DNA of 64,000 bases, taken from the NCBI GenBank assembly GCA_035578155.1, contig JAPWDM010000020.1:8841269-8905268 (forward strand), read 5' to 3'. Shown here piece by piece: positions 26,682 to 35,435 of this stretch (positions within the stretch are counted from its first letter, which is position 1; each line of letters opens with the position of its first letter). The notes beneath the pieces were generated by a model. That model had not been told where the DNA came from. It ran no database searches and saw only the letters and a list, made by a program, of their open reading frames with translations. Source of the stretch: Brachynemurus nebulosus. Its lineage: Eukaryota > Arthropoda > Insecta > Neuroptera > Myrmeleontidae. Both the position numbers and the translations under genes were made by a program.

Positions 26682-26684
26682 TAT

Positions 26685-27226
26685 TTATTTATTGTAAAAA
26701 AATTTCATATACATTTATTATAAAAATATTTCATATGCATACATTTATTGTAAAAAAATATTACATATGCATTTATTGTGAAAATATTTTGTATTCATAC
26801 TTATATTTTAAAAATAAAGAACAGTAAGTATTTACATATATGTGTTATTTATTTGAAGAAAACCTTTTTATCTTACAAAATTAAAAAAAAGACAATATAA
26901 AAATAAAATATGCACTTCAATGATAGATAACTGCTGCTTCTTATACGGTGGTGTTCTTCAAAATTCAGTAAATTTTTATTTATAGTCACAATCACTAGCA
27001 TCTTTATAAGATTTATATGAGCTATATAGAATATGAATATATAGAATATTTCTTAATCAACAGTAGTTTCTTTTAAAGCAGTTAACTATTTCGTTAAAGC
27101 TTCTCAATCTTCAACGTTGTACTTTCCTCTAGACCTCAAATAATTTTATATATTTGTTTTCTAGTCTCTGAAGTTAGATATAGAAGTTACAATTTAACCA
27201 ACAAAGTATCAAGATCATATTTTATC
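26685..27226. other. intergenic between convergent genes
   Basis: The first part has degenerate direct repeats of a CATATGCATTTATTGTAAAAA-like unit (26700-26790) and an AATAAA signal near 26813 for the upstream gene. Nothing coding is seen. Confidence 0.5.
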
Positions 27227-27775
27227 TTATTCAAAATCCTCTGAGCTGTTGCATTTGAAACGCTTAGCAAGTAATTCTTGCTCCATTAAATTGACTAGAC
27301 AACTCACTGCTATTGGTTTATTAGAATTCTCACCTTTGTTTTGAGTTTCTTTGACTAATAAAATATTCAAAATAGTTTCTAAAGCCGTAGTTAATTTAGG
27401 ATTGATAACAATTTCACTGTCAGAAATGGTTAAAATTCTGTTATCAGACTCATCGCTTCTAGGTGTGTAAACATTACCCTGATTTCTTAAATTATCAAGT
27501 TTAGTTTGAACTGCTTTTGATGTAATTTTAATTCTTTGCTTAAGTGGATTTTCCTCAGCTATACTATTTTTAGATCCATCGTCAACATCATTTCTCCCCG
27601 TATCATAACTTAGCAAGTTATCAACCATGCTTACTACTTCCTTTTTCAGCGGATTAAAAGAATAACTATTTTCAAATCTGTTTGGTGAGATTCTTCGCAT
27701 ATGTAAATTTCTTATATGACGTGAAAGAGAATCTTTTCGCGAGAAACTTTTAGAGCACTGCATGCACTCAAACAT
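27227..27775 (-). CDS. single-C2H2 zinc finger protein, intact, 182 aa
   Basis: An intact minus-strand frame starts at ATG 27773-27775. Residues 1-25 form one classical C2H2 finger (C4, C7, H20, H25; FECMQCSKSFSRKDSLSRHI). The remaining ~155 residues are acidic/Ser-rich with a hydrophobic helix near 134-155 (LTTALETILNILLV) and an acidic tail. A single N-terminal finger is unlikely to give high DNA specificity alone; it could regulate or recruit proteins to the element. A TATATAAG box lies upstream on the same strand (27839-27846). It diverges from the 28474 gene across the tandem-repeat region. It is the longest uninterrupted frame among the element's genes. The role is inferred from the motif only. 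Confidence 0.75.
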   Translation of the reverse strand: MFECMQCSKSFSRKDSLSRHIRNLHMRRISPNRFENSYSFNPLKKEVVSMVDNLLSYDTGRNDVDDGSKNSIAEENPLKQRIKITSKAVQTKLDNLRNQGNVYTPRSDESDNRILTISDSEIVINPKLTTALETILNILLVKETQNKGENSNKPIAVSCLVNLMEQELLAKRFKCNSSEDFE

Positions 27776-27838
27776 TATAACACATGTGTAAAGCTCAACT
27801 GGTCTTACAAGATTAATTCAGATATGTGTTAACGATTA

Positions 27839-27846
27839 CTTATATA
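27839..27846 (-). promoter_or_regulatory. TATA box for the C2H2 gene
   Basis: TATATAAG on the minus strand, about 64-71 bases before the start codon, places transcription start near 27810 with a short leader. Confidence 0.55.
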
Positions 27847-27906
27847 CTCCACCACTGCAACACAGCTATCACATTTGAGTTGCTTATTTTGCTACATGAA
27901 GTAGCA

Positions 27907-28004
27907 GTCGAACCGAAATAGTGTGCGGTCGAACCGAAATAGTGTGCGGACAAAACGAAATTATGTGCGGTCGAACCGAAATAGTGAGCGGTCGAACCGA
28001 AATA
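27907..28004 (+). repeat. 21-bp tandem repeat array 1 (iteron-like)
   Basis: About four to five units of GTCGAACCGAAATAGTGTGC plus one base, with substitutions (one unit GACAAAACGAAATTATGTGC). It lies in the divergent region between the C2H2 gene and the 28474 gene. Confidence 0.85.
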
Positions 28005-28025
28005 GACTAACTTACAAATTTTTAC

Positions 28026-28278
28026 TCATTTTGCTCCAAGGAGTGACTCATTTTGCTCCCGGAGTGACTCGTTTTGCACTCGGAGTGATTCACTTTGCTT
28101 CCGGAGTGACTCATTTTGCCCACGGAGAGACTCATTTTGCTCCCGGAGTGACTCATCTTGCTCCCGGAGGGACTCATTTTGCTCCCAGAGTGACTCATTT
28201 TGCTCTAGGAGTGACTCATTTTGCTCTCGGAGAGACTCATTTTGCTCCCGAAGTGACTCATTTTGCTTCCGGAGTGAC
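28026..28278. repeat. 21-bp tandem repeat array 2 (iteron-like, twelve units)
   Basis: About twelve units of GAGTGACTCATTTTGCTCCC plus one base. The sequence differs from array 1, but the period is the same. Each unit contains TGACTCA, a 7-bp match to an AP-1-type bZIP site. Because 21 is a multiple of 3, all frames stay open: the minus strand (28313-28026) reads as heptads NESLREQ, which would be a coiled coil if translated, and the plus strand reads FAPGVTH. I treat these as repeat by-products, with the minus-strand heptads noted as a possibility. Confidence 0.85.
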
Positions 28279-28360
28279 TCATACACCTTATCATGGGTAA
28301 AGAGCTCATACACCTTATCATGGTTAAAGGGCTCATATCCATTATCATGGTTAAAGGGTA
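28279..28360 (+). repeat. ~27-bp tandem repeat array 3
   Basis: Three units containing CTCATACACCTTATCATGG then TTAAAG, directly abutting array 2 and ending at the TATA box of the next gene. Confidence 0.8.
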
Positions 28361-28365
28361 TAAAA
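28359..28365 (+). promoter_or_regulatory. TATA box for the 58-aa gene
   Basis: TATAAAA lies at the end of tandem array 3, 109 bases before the ATG at 28474. No strong Inr was seen at the expected +1. Confidence 0.5.
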
Positions 28366-28473
28366 TAGTTGAACTTACACAGAATATTGTCTATTTACCG
28401 GTGATTGTCAAAGAGTTAACATTTCGTTCGCTAAAAATTATACTTTCGTGGTAAAACAATTACATTTCGAACC

Positions 28474-28650
28474 ATGATAATTTACAATTCAAAGCAGTCC
28501 ACCGCTAGCCAACATAGCAAAGAACTTTCGAAACCTAAGATCATTAAACGTAAAACATTTAAGCAACAACGCATTTCACCCGAAAATTTAGCATTCCTTA
28601 AATCACTAGGTCTTAAAGTGAAAAAAACATGGTACTCACCAATGTGCTGA
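28474..28650 (+). CDS. 58-aa Lys-rich protein, intact
   Basis: The ATG at 28474 opens 58 codons to TGA at 28648-28650. The first half is Ser/Lys-rich and basic (KPKIIKRKTFKQQR), then ISPENLAFLKSLGLKVKK and a short WYSPMC end. A LAFLKSLGLKV-type helix-turn tail is something I recall seeing at the ends of small proteins in insect mobile DNA, but I cannot check this. The basic half suggests nucleic-acid or nuclear association. A TATA box and three tandem arrays precede it, and the 28814 gene follows in the same orientation. Confidence 0.55.
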   Translation: MIIYNSKQSTASQHSKELSKPKIIKRKTFKQQRISPENLAFLKSLGLKVKKTWYSPMC

Positions 28651-28761
28651 ATATTATTAACAGTTTGTAATTTGATGGTAAACTAGCAAGAGCAATTAGT
28701 AGCCATTTTCGAATACATTCCACAAATTAACTAACTATACCCACCACTTTTAATTATTCCA

Positions 28762-28796
28762 TATAAAGTTGTGGATTGGGTGAATAATTTCAGTTC
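28762..28796 (+). promoter_or_regulatory. insect core promoter: TATA box and Inr
   Basis: TATAAAG at 28762-28768 and TCAGTTC at 28790-28796, with 30 bases from the first T of TATA to the A of the initiator. The start codon at 28814 is 22 bases downstream. This is a textbook insect arrangement. Confidence 0.75.
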
Positions 28797-28813
28797 TACG
28801 GCGGCGGTAAAAA

Positions 28814-29299
28814 ATGGCGTTTCTTGATATACAAGGCTATCAAGGAGCTAACAATTAATTTTATTTTAAAGAAGTTGGTATCGCTGCAGAAAATTCAGAT
28901 GAAATATTACATCTTATATTCGACGCACCGTTTGATTTCAAGGAGTTTCCGAATAAATATCAACGAGTTGCTCTTTGGCTTTGCCGAAATTAGCATGGGA
29001 TACCTTGGTCGTATTGATTTATTCCGTACAAAAAACTTCATACCATATTTAAACCTATATTAAACAAGTTTGATATCATATACGTCAAGGGCAGTGAAAA
29101 GAAGAAATGGATTTCAAATTTGTTTGATGACACCGAAAACCAGCCGTGGATTTTGAATTTGGAAGAAATATTTGATGTACTGAAGATTTCCATTCTGCGA
29201 GATGAATATTATTCAAGACGTTGTATATTTCATTCAGATAAAATTTGTTCATTAGAAAATTGTATTCTTTTAAAAAATTTTTATATGGAAAATAAATAG
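28814..29299 (+). pseudogene. 161-codon protein of an invertebrate mobile-element-associated family, three stops, no frameshift
   Basis: The frame from ATG 28814 to TAG 29297-29299 is interrupted only by TAA 28856, TAG 28991 and TGA 29015. The N-terminus is MAFLDIQGYQG, followed by a FKEVGIAAEN strand, FPNKYQRVALWLCRN, HGIPW, FIPYKKLHTIFKPILNKFDI and the conserved-looking IYVKGSEKKKWISNL. The C-terminus has a His/Cys pair block CIFHSDKICSLENCILLKNF. From memory, proteins with DIQG...VKG.EKKKW and a terminal C..H....C block occur in many invertebrate genomes without assigned function. A nuclease/RNase H-like fold is a guess from the opening strand. A clean TATA/Inr promoter precedes it and an AATAAA lies at 29354-29359. 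Confidence 0.6.
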
Positions 29300-30196
29300 A
29301 TTTTAAGTAATATATAGATTTAAGCAATTTAATTTCTGTATACATATTCTGTAAATAAAATTTTTAAAAAAATTTGTGCGTTTTATTATTACCCTGAATT
29401 CCCCTATTTTTTAGAGCAAGAAGTTTCTTTCGTTAACCTATAAAAGTAATTAAAAACATCTAATCATATTTATTATTCTAATTGAAGAGCATATTTCATG
29501 ATAGATCCTGTATAAAAATACACCCGTATACATGCATTTGTACATATATTATATTATATGTGTGTGACGTAAGTTTTAAGATAATATTCTATAAATTTTT
29601 ACCTCAAAACTACTAATTTATAAAAAAAAAAAAAATTAGCAAAACTCAATTCCCCATCTTAATTTTTATATTAAACAACATAGTTAAATTATTGCAATTA
29701 AAAACCAAAAAATTTGAAATTTTATTCTGTCTAAAATATTAAATAAATGAGCCAAGTACGAATACATATAAATATGAAGCTAAATATTTACAAACAGTAC
29801 ATAGTTTTGCTAACTAAACAAATTTTTTATGTTGATAATTTATTTTATAGTTTATTCATCTGTGTGTTATAATAAGATTATGTATAAGATGAGCCTTCGT
29901 TTGATTTATAAATTATGCTAGAAATAAGTTTGTGCTATACTCAAATTCTTAAATGTTTTGCTCTTCACCTTAAAATTCTAAGAAATTTTGTTAATTAAAC
30001 AAAAAATTACTAACGGTGTAGGTTATATGTTAAAATTCATGAGGTACTAAATTAGGTTACACTTCTTTAAATTCGAAATAAGTATGTTTTTGCAGTCTGC
30101 TGTCAAGATCTGCTAAAATAAACATTTAGATATTGGTTGTTTATTTATTTTAAAACTGATAAAAATTCCTTGAACTAAGAAGATTTTCCAAGGTTA
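29300..30196. other. intergenic within 12-kb element
   Basis: Apart from the AATAAA at 29354-29359 serving the upstream remnant, no coding sequence or strong repeat was seen before the right TIR. Confidence 0.5.
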
Positions 30197-31110
30197 AATA
30201 TACAAAAAATTCCCCTGAGGTACACTCAACACCCGATTTCCGGTAGTACAGTAGCGGTCAAAAATTTGGACCCCAGAGTCCGAAGTTAGTTTTAAAATCT
30301 TAACCAGTATCCAGCGCTCGATACAGTGCCTCGACAAAATTTATCGTTAGCTACCTCCCAACTTTCGGTAGAACGGTGGTGGTCAGAAATTTGAACCCCA
30401 GAGTCCGAAGTTATTTTTAAAAACTTAACCAGTGTCCCGCGCTCGATACAGTGCCCCCCACAAAATTAATGGTTTCTTTATTCGTTTAAGATGACGCAAT
30501 TAAGCGAGGTTAAAGGCCAAGGTTTGCATGTAATAAGCACAGTACGCTTCAAAAAGTGATCGGATACCCTTTTAGTCAGGGGGTCCGCACTTTTGACACG
30601 GTAGTGTACCAAAAATTTAAGTACAGTACGGTGTCAAAGGTTTGAGGCCACCCTCGAGTCAGGGTATTCCCCACATTTTTGACACGGTAGTGTACCCCAG
30701 CTATCAATTTGTAGTCTAAAATTCACTCTGCGCGTGCGTCGTGCACTAAAATGCAGTCTGCGCATGCGTGTTAGGTTTGCATTCAAAAACTGTGTTAGTG
30801 CTGGCAGGTAATGAGTTAACACAAATCCAAATCGTGATGAACAAATTGTAATAACGCATAATGGGTTAACTTGAATTAATTTGGTTGTTGACGTGATGAC
30901 TTATGTCTTAGGAATTTCAAAGCCAACAGTATGAGCGAGTGTGGGGTCAAATGTCAACAACAAATTTTGATACATGTACTCGGGACGTGCCGGGTCAAAG
31001 GTCAATCCATACACGAAGTACCGCAGGACCCCAAACTATACGGTTCTTAACACTGTCAAAAAGTAGTCCGGAAAATTGGGGTTCTACGGTGCTCCCGCTC
31101 TGTTATAGCC
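30197..31110 (-). repeat. right TIR of 12-kb element
   Basis: Reverse-complement partner of 19141-20058, including the tandem duplication, the GTACACTACCGTGTCAAAA palindromic blocks and the terminal CCCGCTCTGTTATAGCC. The open frames at 30634-30822 and 30939-31187 run through this repeat and are not genes. Confidence 0.85.
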
Positions 31111-31112
31111 TA

Positions 31113-33678
31113 CTAACAAATAAACTTACTTTCACATTTATAATATTAGTTAGGATTAAGATTAGGATTTACACGTTAAAAAAATGAATTTTTAACAATT
31201 TTAAAGTCACCAAGATGTTAATTGATTTGAGAATTACTTTATGGTATTCCATATTTGTAAATAATAAACAAATATTTTACTTCGCAAAAATACCATTTTT
31301 ATTTTGAAACTGTGACAATATTGTTTCGAACCGTCAGTTGATGTTCAAACAGAATAAGCCATCCGATACCATACCACATCAGTTTCCATAATTCTAATTG
31401 TAAAAATGATAAACTTCCATTTAAAGTTTCTTCCCCTCTTTTACCCCCCTAAGGAATGAATTTTTAAAAGCACTGAAACTTTTGTTTTCAAACCAGTATC
31501 CTAACACAAATTTCCATATTTCTATCTAAAAAAATTACAGATGTCTATATTTCATCCCCTATTTTAGCCACTTGGGGGTTGAATTTCCAAAAATCCCTTC
31601 TTAGTGCTCATCTACGTTGTATAAGAAATCACTGTTCAAAATTTCACGTTTCTAGGCCCAGCGGTTTGGGCTGTGCGTTGATCGATCTGTCAGTCAGTCA
31701 GTCAGTTTTGATTTTTATATAGGTAATAATAATAATATATAGATATGGATTTTCACAAAGTAAACCTTTCTAGTGTTTATTGTCTGTTTGTCTATTAAAT
31801 TTGTTACACAGAGCTTAACACCGTTTTTAATGTGACCAGTAGATAATCAGTATATCAATTTACCTTTCGCTGTAGCAGCACAAAGATTTAACGACTGACT
31901 TTACGTATTCGGTACATTATTAGGTGAGTACATGAAAGTAGATATACGAGTATGTACGTATATCCATTCAAATATTCTACAATATGTATCCGACGAGACG
32001 CTACACAAAACCATAATGTTGTATTATTTGAGTAGACATAAAATTATAAAGTTCAGAGAGACACATCATCAAACGAATAAATTGTGAAACGGGATAAAAT
32101 TTTCACAGCGTATGGTAAACGTGTTCAATACATATGTGAAGGACAAAGGGTAATTTTCCTTTCTTTTATTTATTGAAATTTAATGAGGCAATAAAAAAAT
32201 GAATTTTATATGCGAAATTGATAATAGAATTATTATTTTAGGGCTTCACTTTTTTTCTTATATCTATACTATAATAGTATATCTACTTATTCTACGAGCT
32301 TACGAGAAAATGGACGATGAAAATAATTAAAGCGAGAAAACGGGCGATTTATCCACTTATACAGACTTAATAACTTGTGAATTCTCATTTTTATTACGGC
32401 TAAACTATTGACTTAATTGGAAAATTGTTCAGATAAGAGTTCTAGCTATCTCTGGTTAAGATTGATATAATCAGGTGCTTTACCAGTGGCCAAAAACTTT
32501 TTGGCGCGCAGATAGTAAAAGCGGGACGTTTTAAATTATTTAGAAGTTATTTAAGTTTTTGTACTTACCAAAATTTTATACTAATGTTTACTATGTGATG
32601 ACCATCAGTGATGGTTACGGCTCTAAAACTCATACTATAAAAAAAAATTTTATAAACAAAATAAAAGTATAAAATTAATATTTTAATATTCGTGACAGAA
32701 AAAAAGTAGCCTAGTTGGCTATCTATAGCCAAAAGGAATGAAATATTATCGCCACTTGGTGAGAAAGATAGCTTCATAGGCGCTAAATAGCCTCATCTGG
32801 CAACACTGTGCTTTACACCTACTTGCAGTTTTTGAACTATGATGCAAACTTGTTAAATTGAAACTAAATTTTTCTTTAAAAAAAGAAATGAATTTTTGAG
32901 CTATTCAGCATTTTGAATTTATTTCTATGACTGCATTAAAAATGACATTGAAACACTGTATTTTAAGTGAAAATTACAAAGCACTTGTTTGATTTTTTGA
33001 AATATTAGTAATTGCACTAATTTTTACTCATATTGTAATAAACTGAGACATGACAGATTAAGGCGTTTCAATTTGAGGTTAAACAATAAGCAGTCCCGCT
33101 GAGATAGTCAGTCTGTTAAAAACCTATTAATAAGCTATAATGCTAATTATAGGAACGATGAATAAATAAATGTCATAGAAAAATACACTAAAGAACACTA
33201 TCTCTGTACAAATTTGCTGAAACACTATTTAGATGTCATCTCTCGGTTTGGGAGTGTAGCGTAATTTCAATTAATATTTAATTAATTATTTTCTATAAAA
33301 TTTTGTTTATTTAATTGAAATGACCGCTACTCAAACATAACAATCTTTTTAAACATACTTATTATGTAACTGTAATATTTTGTTGAGTATAATTTTGTTT
33401 GTCTAAATGGTCAGTAAAGTAAATATTTCAATACATTCACATGTATCTATATTCAAATTGTATAACTTATTTTTCTATTTTATTCTTTTTCTAGAATATT
33501 CTTAAGCGCATGCGATAATTGTCGGATAACATTACTTTAAAGATAATACTGTTACTTGAAAGGAGATTTAATCTGGTCGTCGACGAGATTTAATCGGGTC
33601 GTTGAATCCAATGGTTCACAACCATTGTTGTGTTCACATCCCTTAAGGATGTTTAGACTATATTTTTCATTTCAAATT
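31113..33678. other. intergenic with two repeat tails
   Basis: 31113-31170 resembles the downstream tail of the repeat interrupted by the 12-kb element (TTACTTTCACATTTATAATA). About 31370-31740 resembles the 3' tail of a common insect interspersed repeat (CCCAGCGGTTTGGGCTGTGC then (GTCA)n). No gene was recognised up to the Jockey insertion. Confidence 0.55.
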
Positions 33679-33685
33679 TTATTTT
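33679..33685. repeat. 5' target-site duplication of Jockey element
   Basis: TTATTTT directly before the element start; the same seven bases follow the poly-A tail at 38277-38283. Confidence 0.7.
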
Positions 33686-33719
33686 CAGTTCGATACTATT
33701 ATCCATCGTAAACGGACGT
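33686..33719 (+). promoter_or_regulatory. internal Jockey promoter: Inr plus DPE
   Basis: TCAGTT with A at 33687 fits the insect initiator. GGACGT begins at +28 counting that A as +1 and fits the DPE consensus exactly in sequence and spacing. TATA-less Inr/DPE promoters at the very 5' end are typical of Jockey and I-type elements and let the transcript include the whole element. Confidence 0.8.
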
Positions 33720-33981
33720 GTTTATTATTAAATAATTATTTATGATTATTAATAATAAAAAACATTGTTGTGTTTGCAAATTCTTATAAAAGTTATAAAG
33801 GTTATTGTTACTGTACAATAATTCGTTCTAATATTTGCAGTGCTTAGTCAGCAATTACTTAACTTTTATTAATATTTTTGCCTTTTTTATTTTTATTTTT
33901 AACTGTTCATTATGCTTATTGGGCAATATTTTCGTGTAATATCTAATAACCTAGTTATAGTGAACTAATTAGTGTTTTGTT

Positions 33982-35381
33982 ATGCAATCAGCCAGTGGCG
34001 GCTCAGATAATGTAACAAGCAGATATATTTATCTACTAGTTGCATCAAATACGCCTAAATCACTGTTCGATGAATTAAGTGAAGTAAACAGCGATCAACA
34101 GTTACCTGATACATGAGCCATTAGAAAAATAAGGGATAAACTTTCTAATTATAAAAGCCAAACCGAAAAATTTGAACAAGAAAAACAGAATGCTATAAGA
34201 AGATTAAGCACTTCGTCGCAGGCCTCCATTCCAGATAACGACCAACCGAATAACAAATCGGTGATGGAAAATAATACAACAGCCAGTCAAAAACCCAGTT
34301 GGCAAGGAAACGACTTTGTTGTAGTATCCCGTAAAAAAAGAGAAGTCCAGATGCTAAACAGAGAAGAGTTAAGCAGAAGGAAAATTCGGAGACGGAGGTC
34401 ACTACCAACAATCGCTTTGAAATTCTCCAAAGTGTTTCTCAAGACCCAGATATACCAACCGAAAGCTTGTCCAAAGATAAAAAAGAACCTGTGCAACCTA
34501 TTTTTGTAACCAATGTTATTAATTTTAAATCATTTGAGCAGGAACTAAATTCGAATGGCTTTACTAATAAATGCTTGTTTAAAGTTATGAATAAGCAAAT
34601 AAAAATTATACCAGTAGATGTTTCTACATACCGCGCGTTGATCACATATTTTAAATCACGTAATGTAAATTATTACACTCATCGCTTAAGACAAGAACTA
34701 CCTTTTCGAGTTGTTATGAGGAATGTTCATCACTCCACCACACAAGAAGAAATAGCCGCTGATCTTGCCGAACTTGGATACGTTGTAGAAAACGTATCCA
34801 ATATAAAACATGCTAAGACCAAAGAACCTTTACCTTTGTTCTTTATTGATCTGAAGAATAATGAAAATAACAAATCAATTTACCAGGTCACAAAAATGGG
34901 AAATAAAATTGTAAAATTTGAACCACCTAATAAAAAAAGGGAAATTCCGCAATGTAAAAGATGCCAGAGATTTGGTCACACCCAAAACAACTGTGGACGT
35001 ATTTATAGATGTGTAAAGTGTACTGGAAATCACCAGACAAGTGCGTGCGAGAAAAAAAGCAGAGATATCCCTGCTGTTTGTGTTAACTCTGGTGAAAATC
35101 ATCCAGAAAATTATAAAGGTTGTATCGTTTACAAAAAACTTTTAGAAAAACGTTACCCACCATTAAGAAGAAAGCAGCCTACTGAATCCAACTTGATCTC
35201 ACGAGCTCCATCTCCGAACTACGTGAGAGGAAACTTCACCTATGCACAAGCAGTTGGAGATTTGCCCTCCACTAACATTATTGAAGCCGCCACTGAACAT
35301 AATACAAACCAAGATTTAATCACTTTTATGAAGCAGTCATTTTCGGAGCTGAAAGAAATGTTTCGAGATCTTATGAAATAA
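33982..35381 (+). pseudogene. Jockey ORF1 (Gag-like RNA-binding protein), one nonsense codon and one frameshift
   Basis: The ATG at 33982 starts an N-terminal Ser/Gln-rich region, with TGA at codon 45 (34114-34116). The frame resumes until an A-run at about 34333-34339, where a one-base indel shifts it. From there the frame stays open to 35381. The C-terminal part has a Pre-C2HC-type domain (from LPFRVVMRNVHH) and zinc knuckles: CKRCQRFGHTQNNC (CCHC), CVKCTGNHQTSAC (spacing variant) and a third block CVNSGENHPENYKGC whose second Cys is Ser. The family protein binds element RNA in the ribonucleoprotein particle. Confidence 0.85.
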
Positions 35382-35435
35382 AATAGCGTGATGGTTAATC
35401 TATTAACAGCGCTGGTTGCTAAAATGAAATAAAAA

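Larger units (their letters stand above)
19141..31110. mobile_element. ~12-kb element with ~0.92-kb terminal inverted repeats and unusual gene cargo
   Basis: Both ends read GGCTAT(G/A)ACAGAGCGGG inward and the arms are alignable for about 0.92 kb (19141-20058 and 30197-31110). TA lies outside each end (19139-19140 and 31111-31112), but a longer target duplication is not evident. The interior carries at least eight small coding regions: 20794, 21084, 22045, 22675, 26322, 27775 (minus), 28474 and 28814. None is a recognised transposase, integrase, polymerase or capsid protein. Most are inactivated by point stop codons, not frameshifts, which suggests a moderately old copy. Long TIRs with multi-gene cargo recall Polinton/Maverick or virus-like elements, but the defining genes are absent or unrecognised. 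Nested insertions lie at 21777-22299 and 23781-25705. Confidence 0.75.

Noticed and set aside
27923..28300. Plus-strand frame reading FAPGVTH repeats
   Set aside because: A 21-bp tandem repeat keeps all frames open; this frame has no start context or family signal.
27907..28360. CRISPR-like array of short repeats
   Set aside because: Units are contiguous with no spacers, and the genome is eukaryotic.
19141..31110. Assigning the 12-kb element to Polinton/Maverick or densovirus
   Set aside because: No protein-primed polymerase, integrase, parvoviral NS1 helicase or capsid motif was readable; long TIRs alone do not decide.
34193..35102. Several minus-strand open frames over Jockey ORF1
   Set aside because: Shadows of the plus-strand ORF1, which carries the zinc knuckles.
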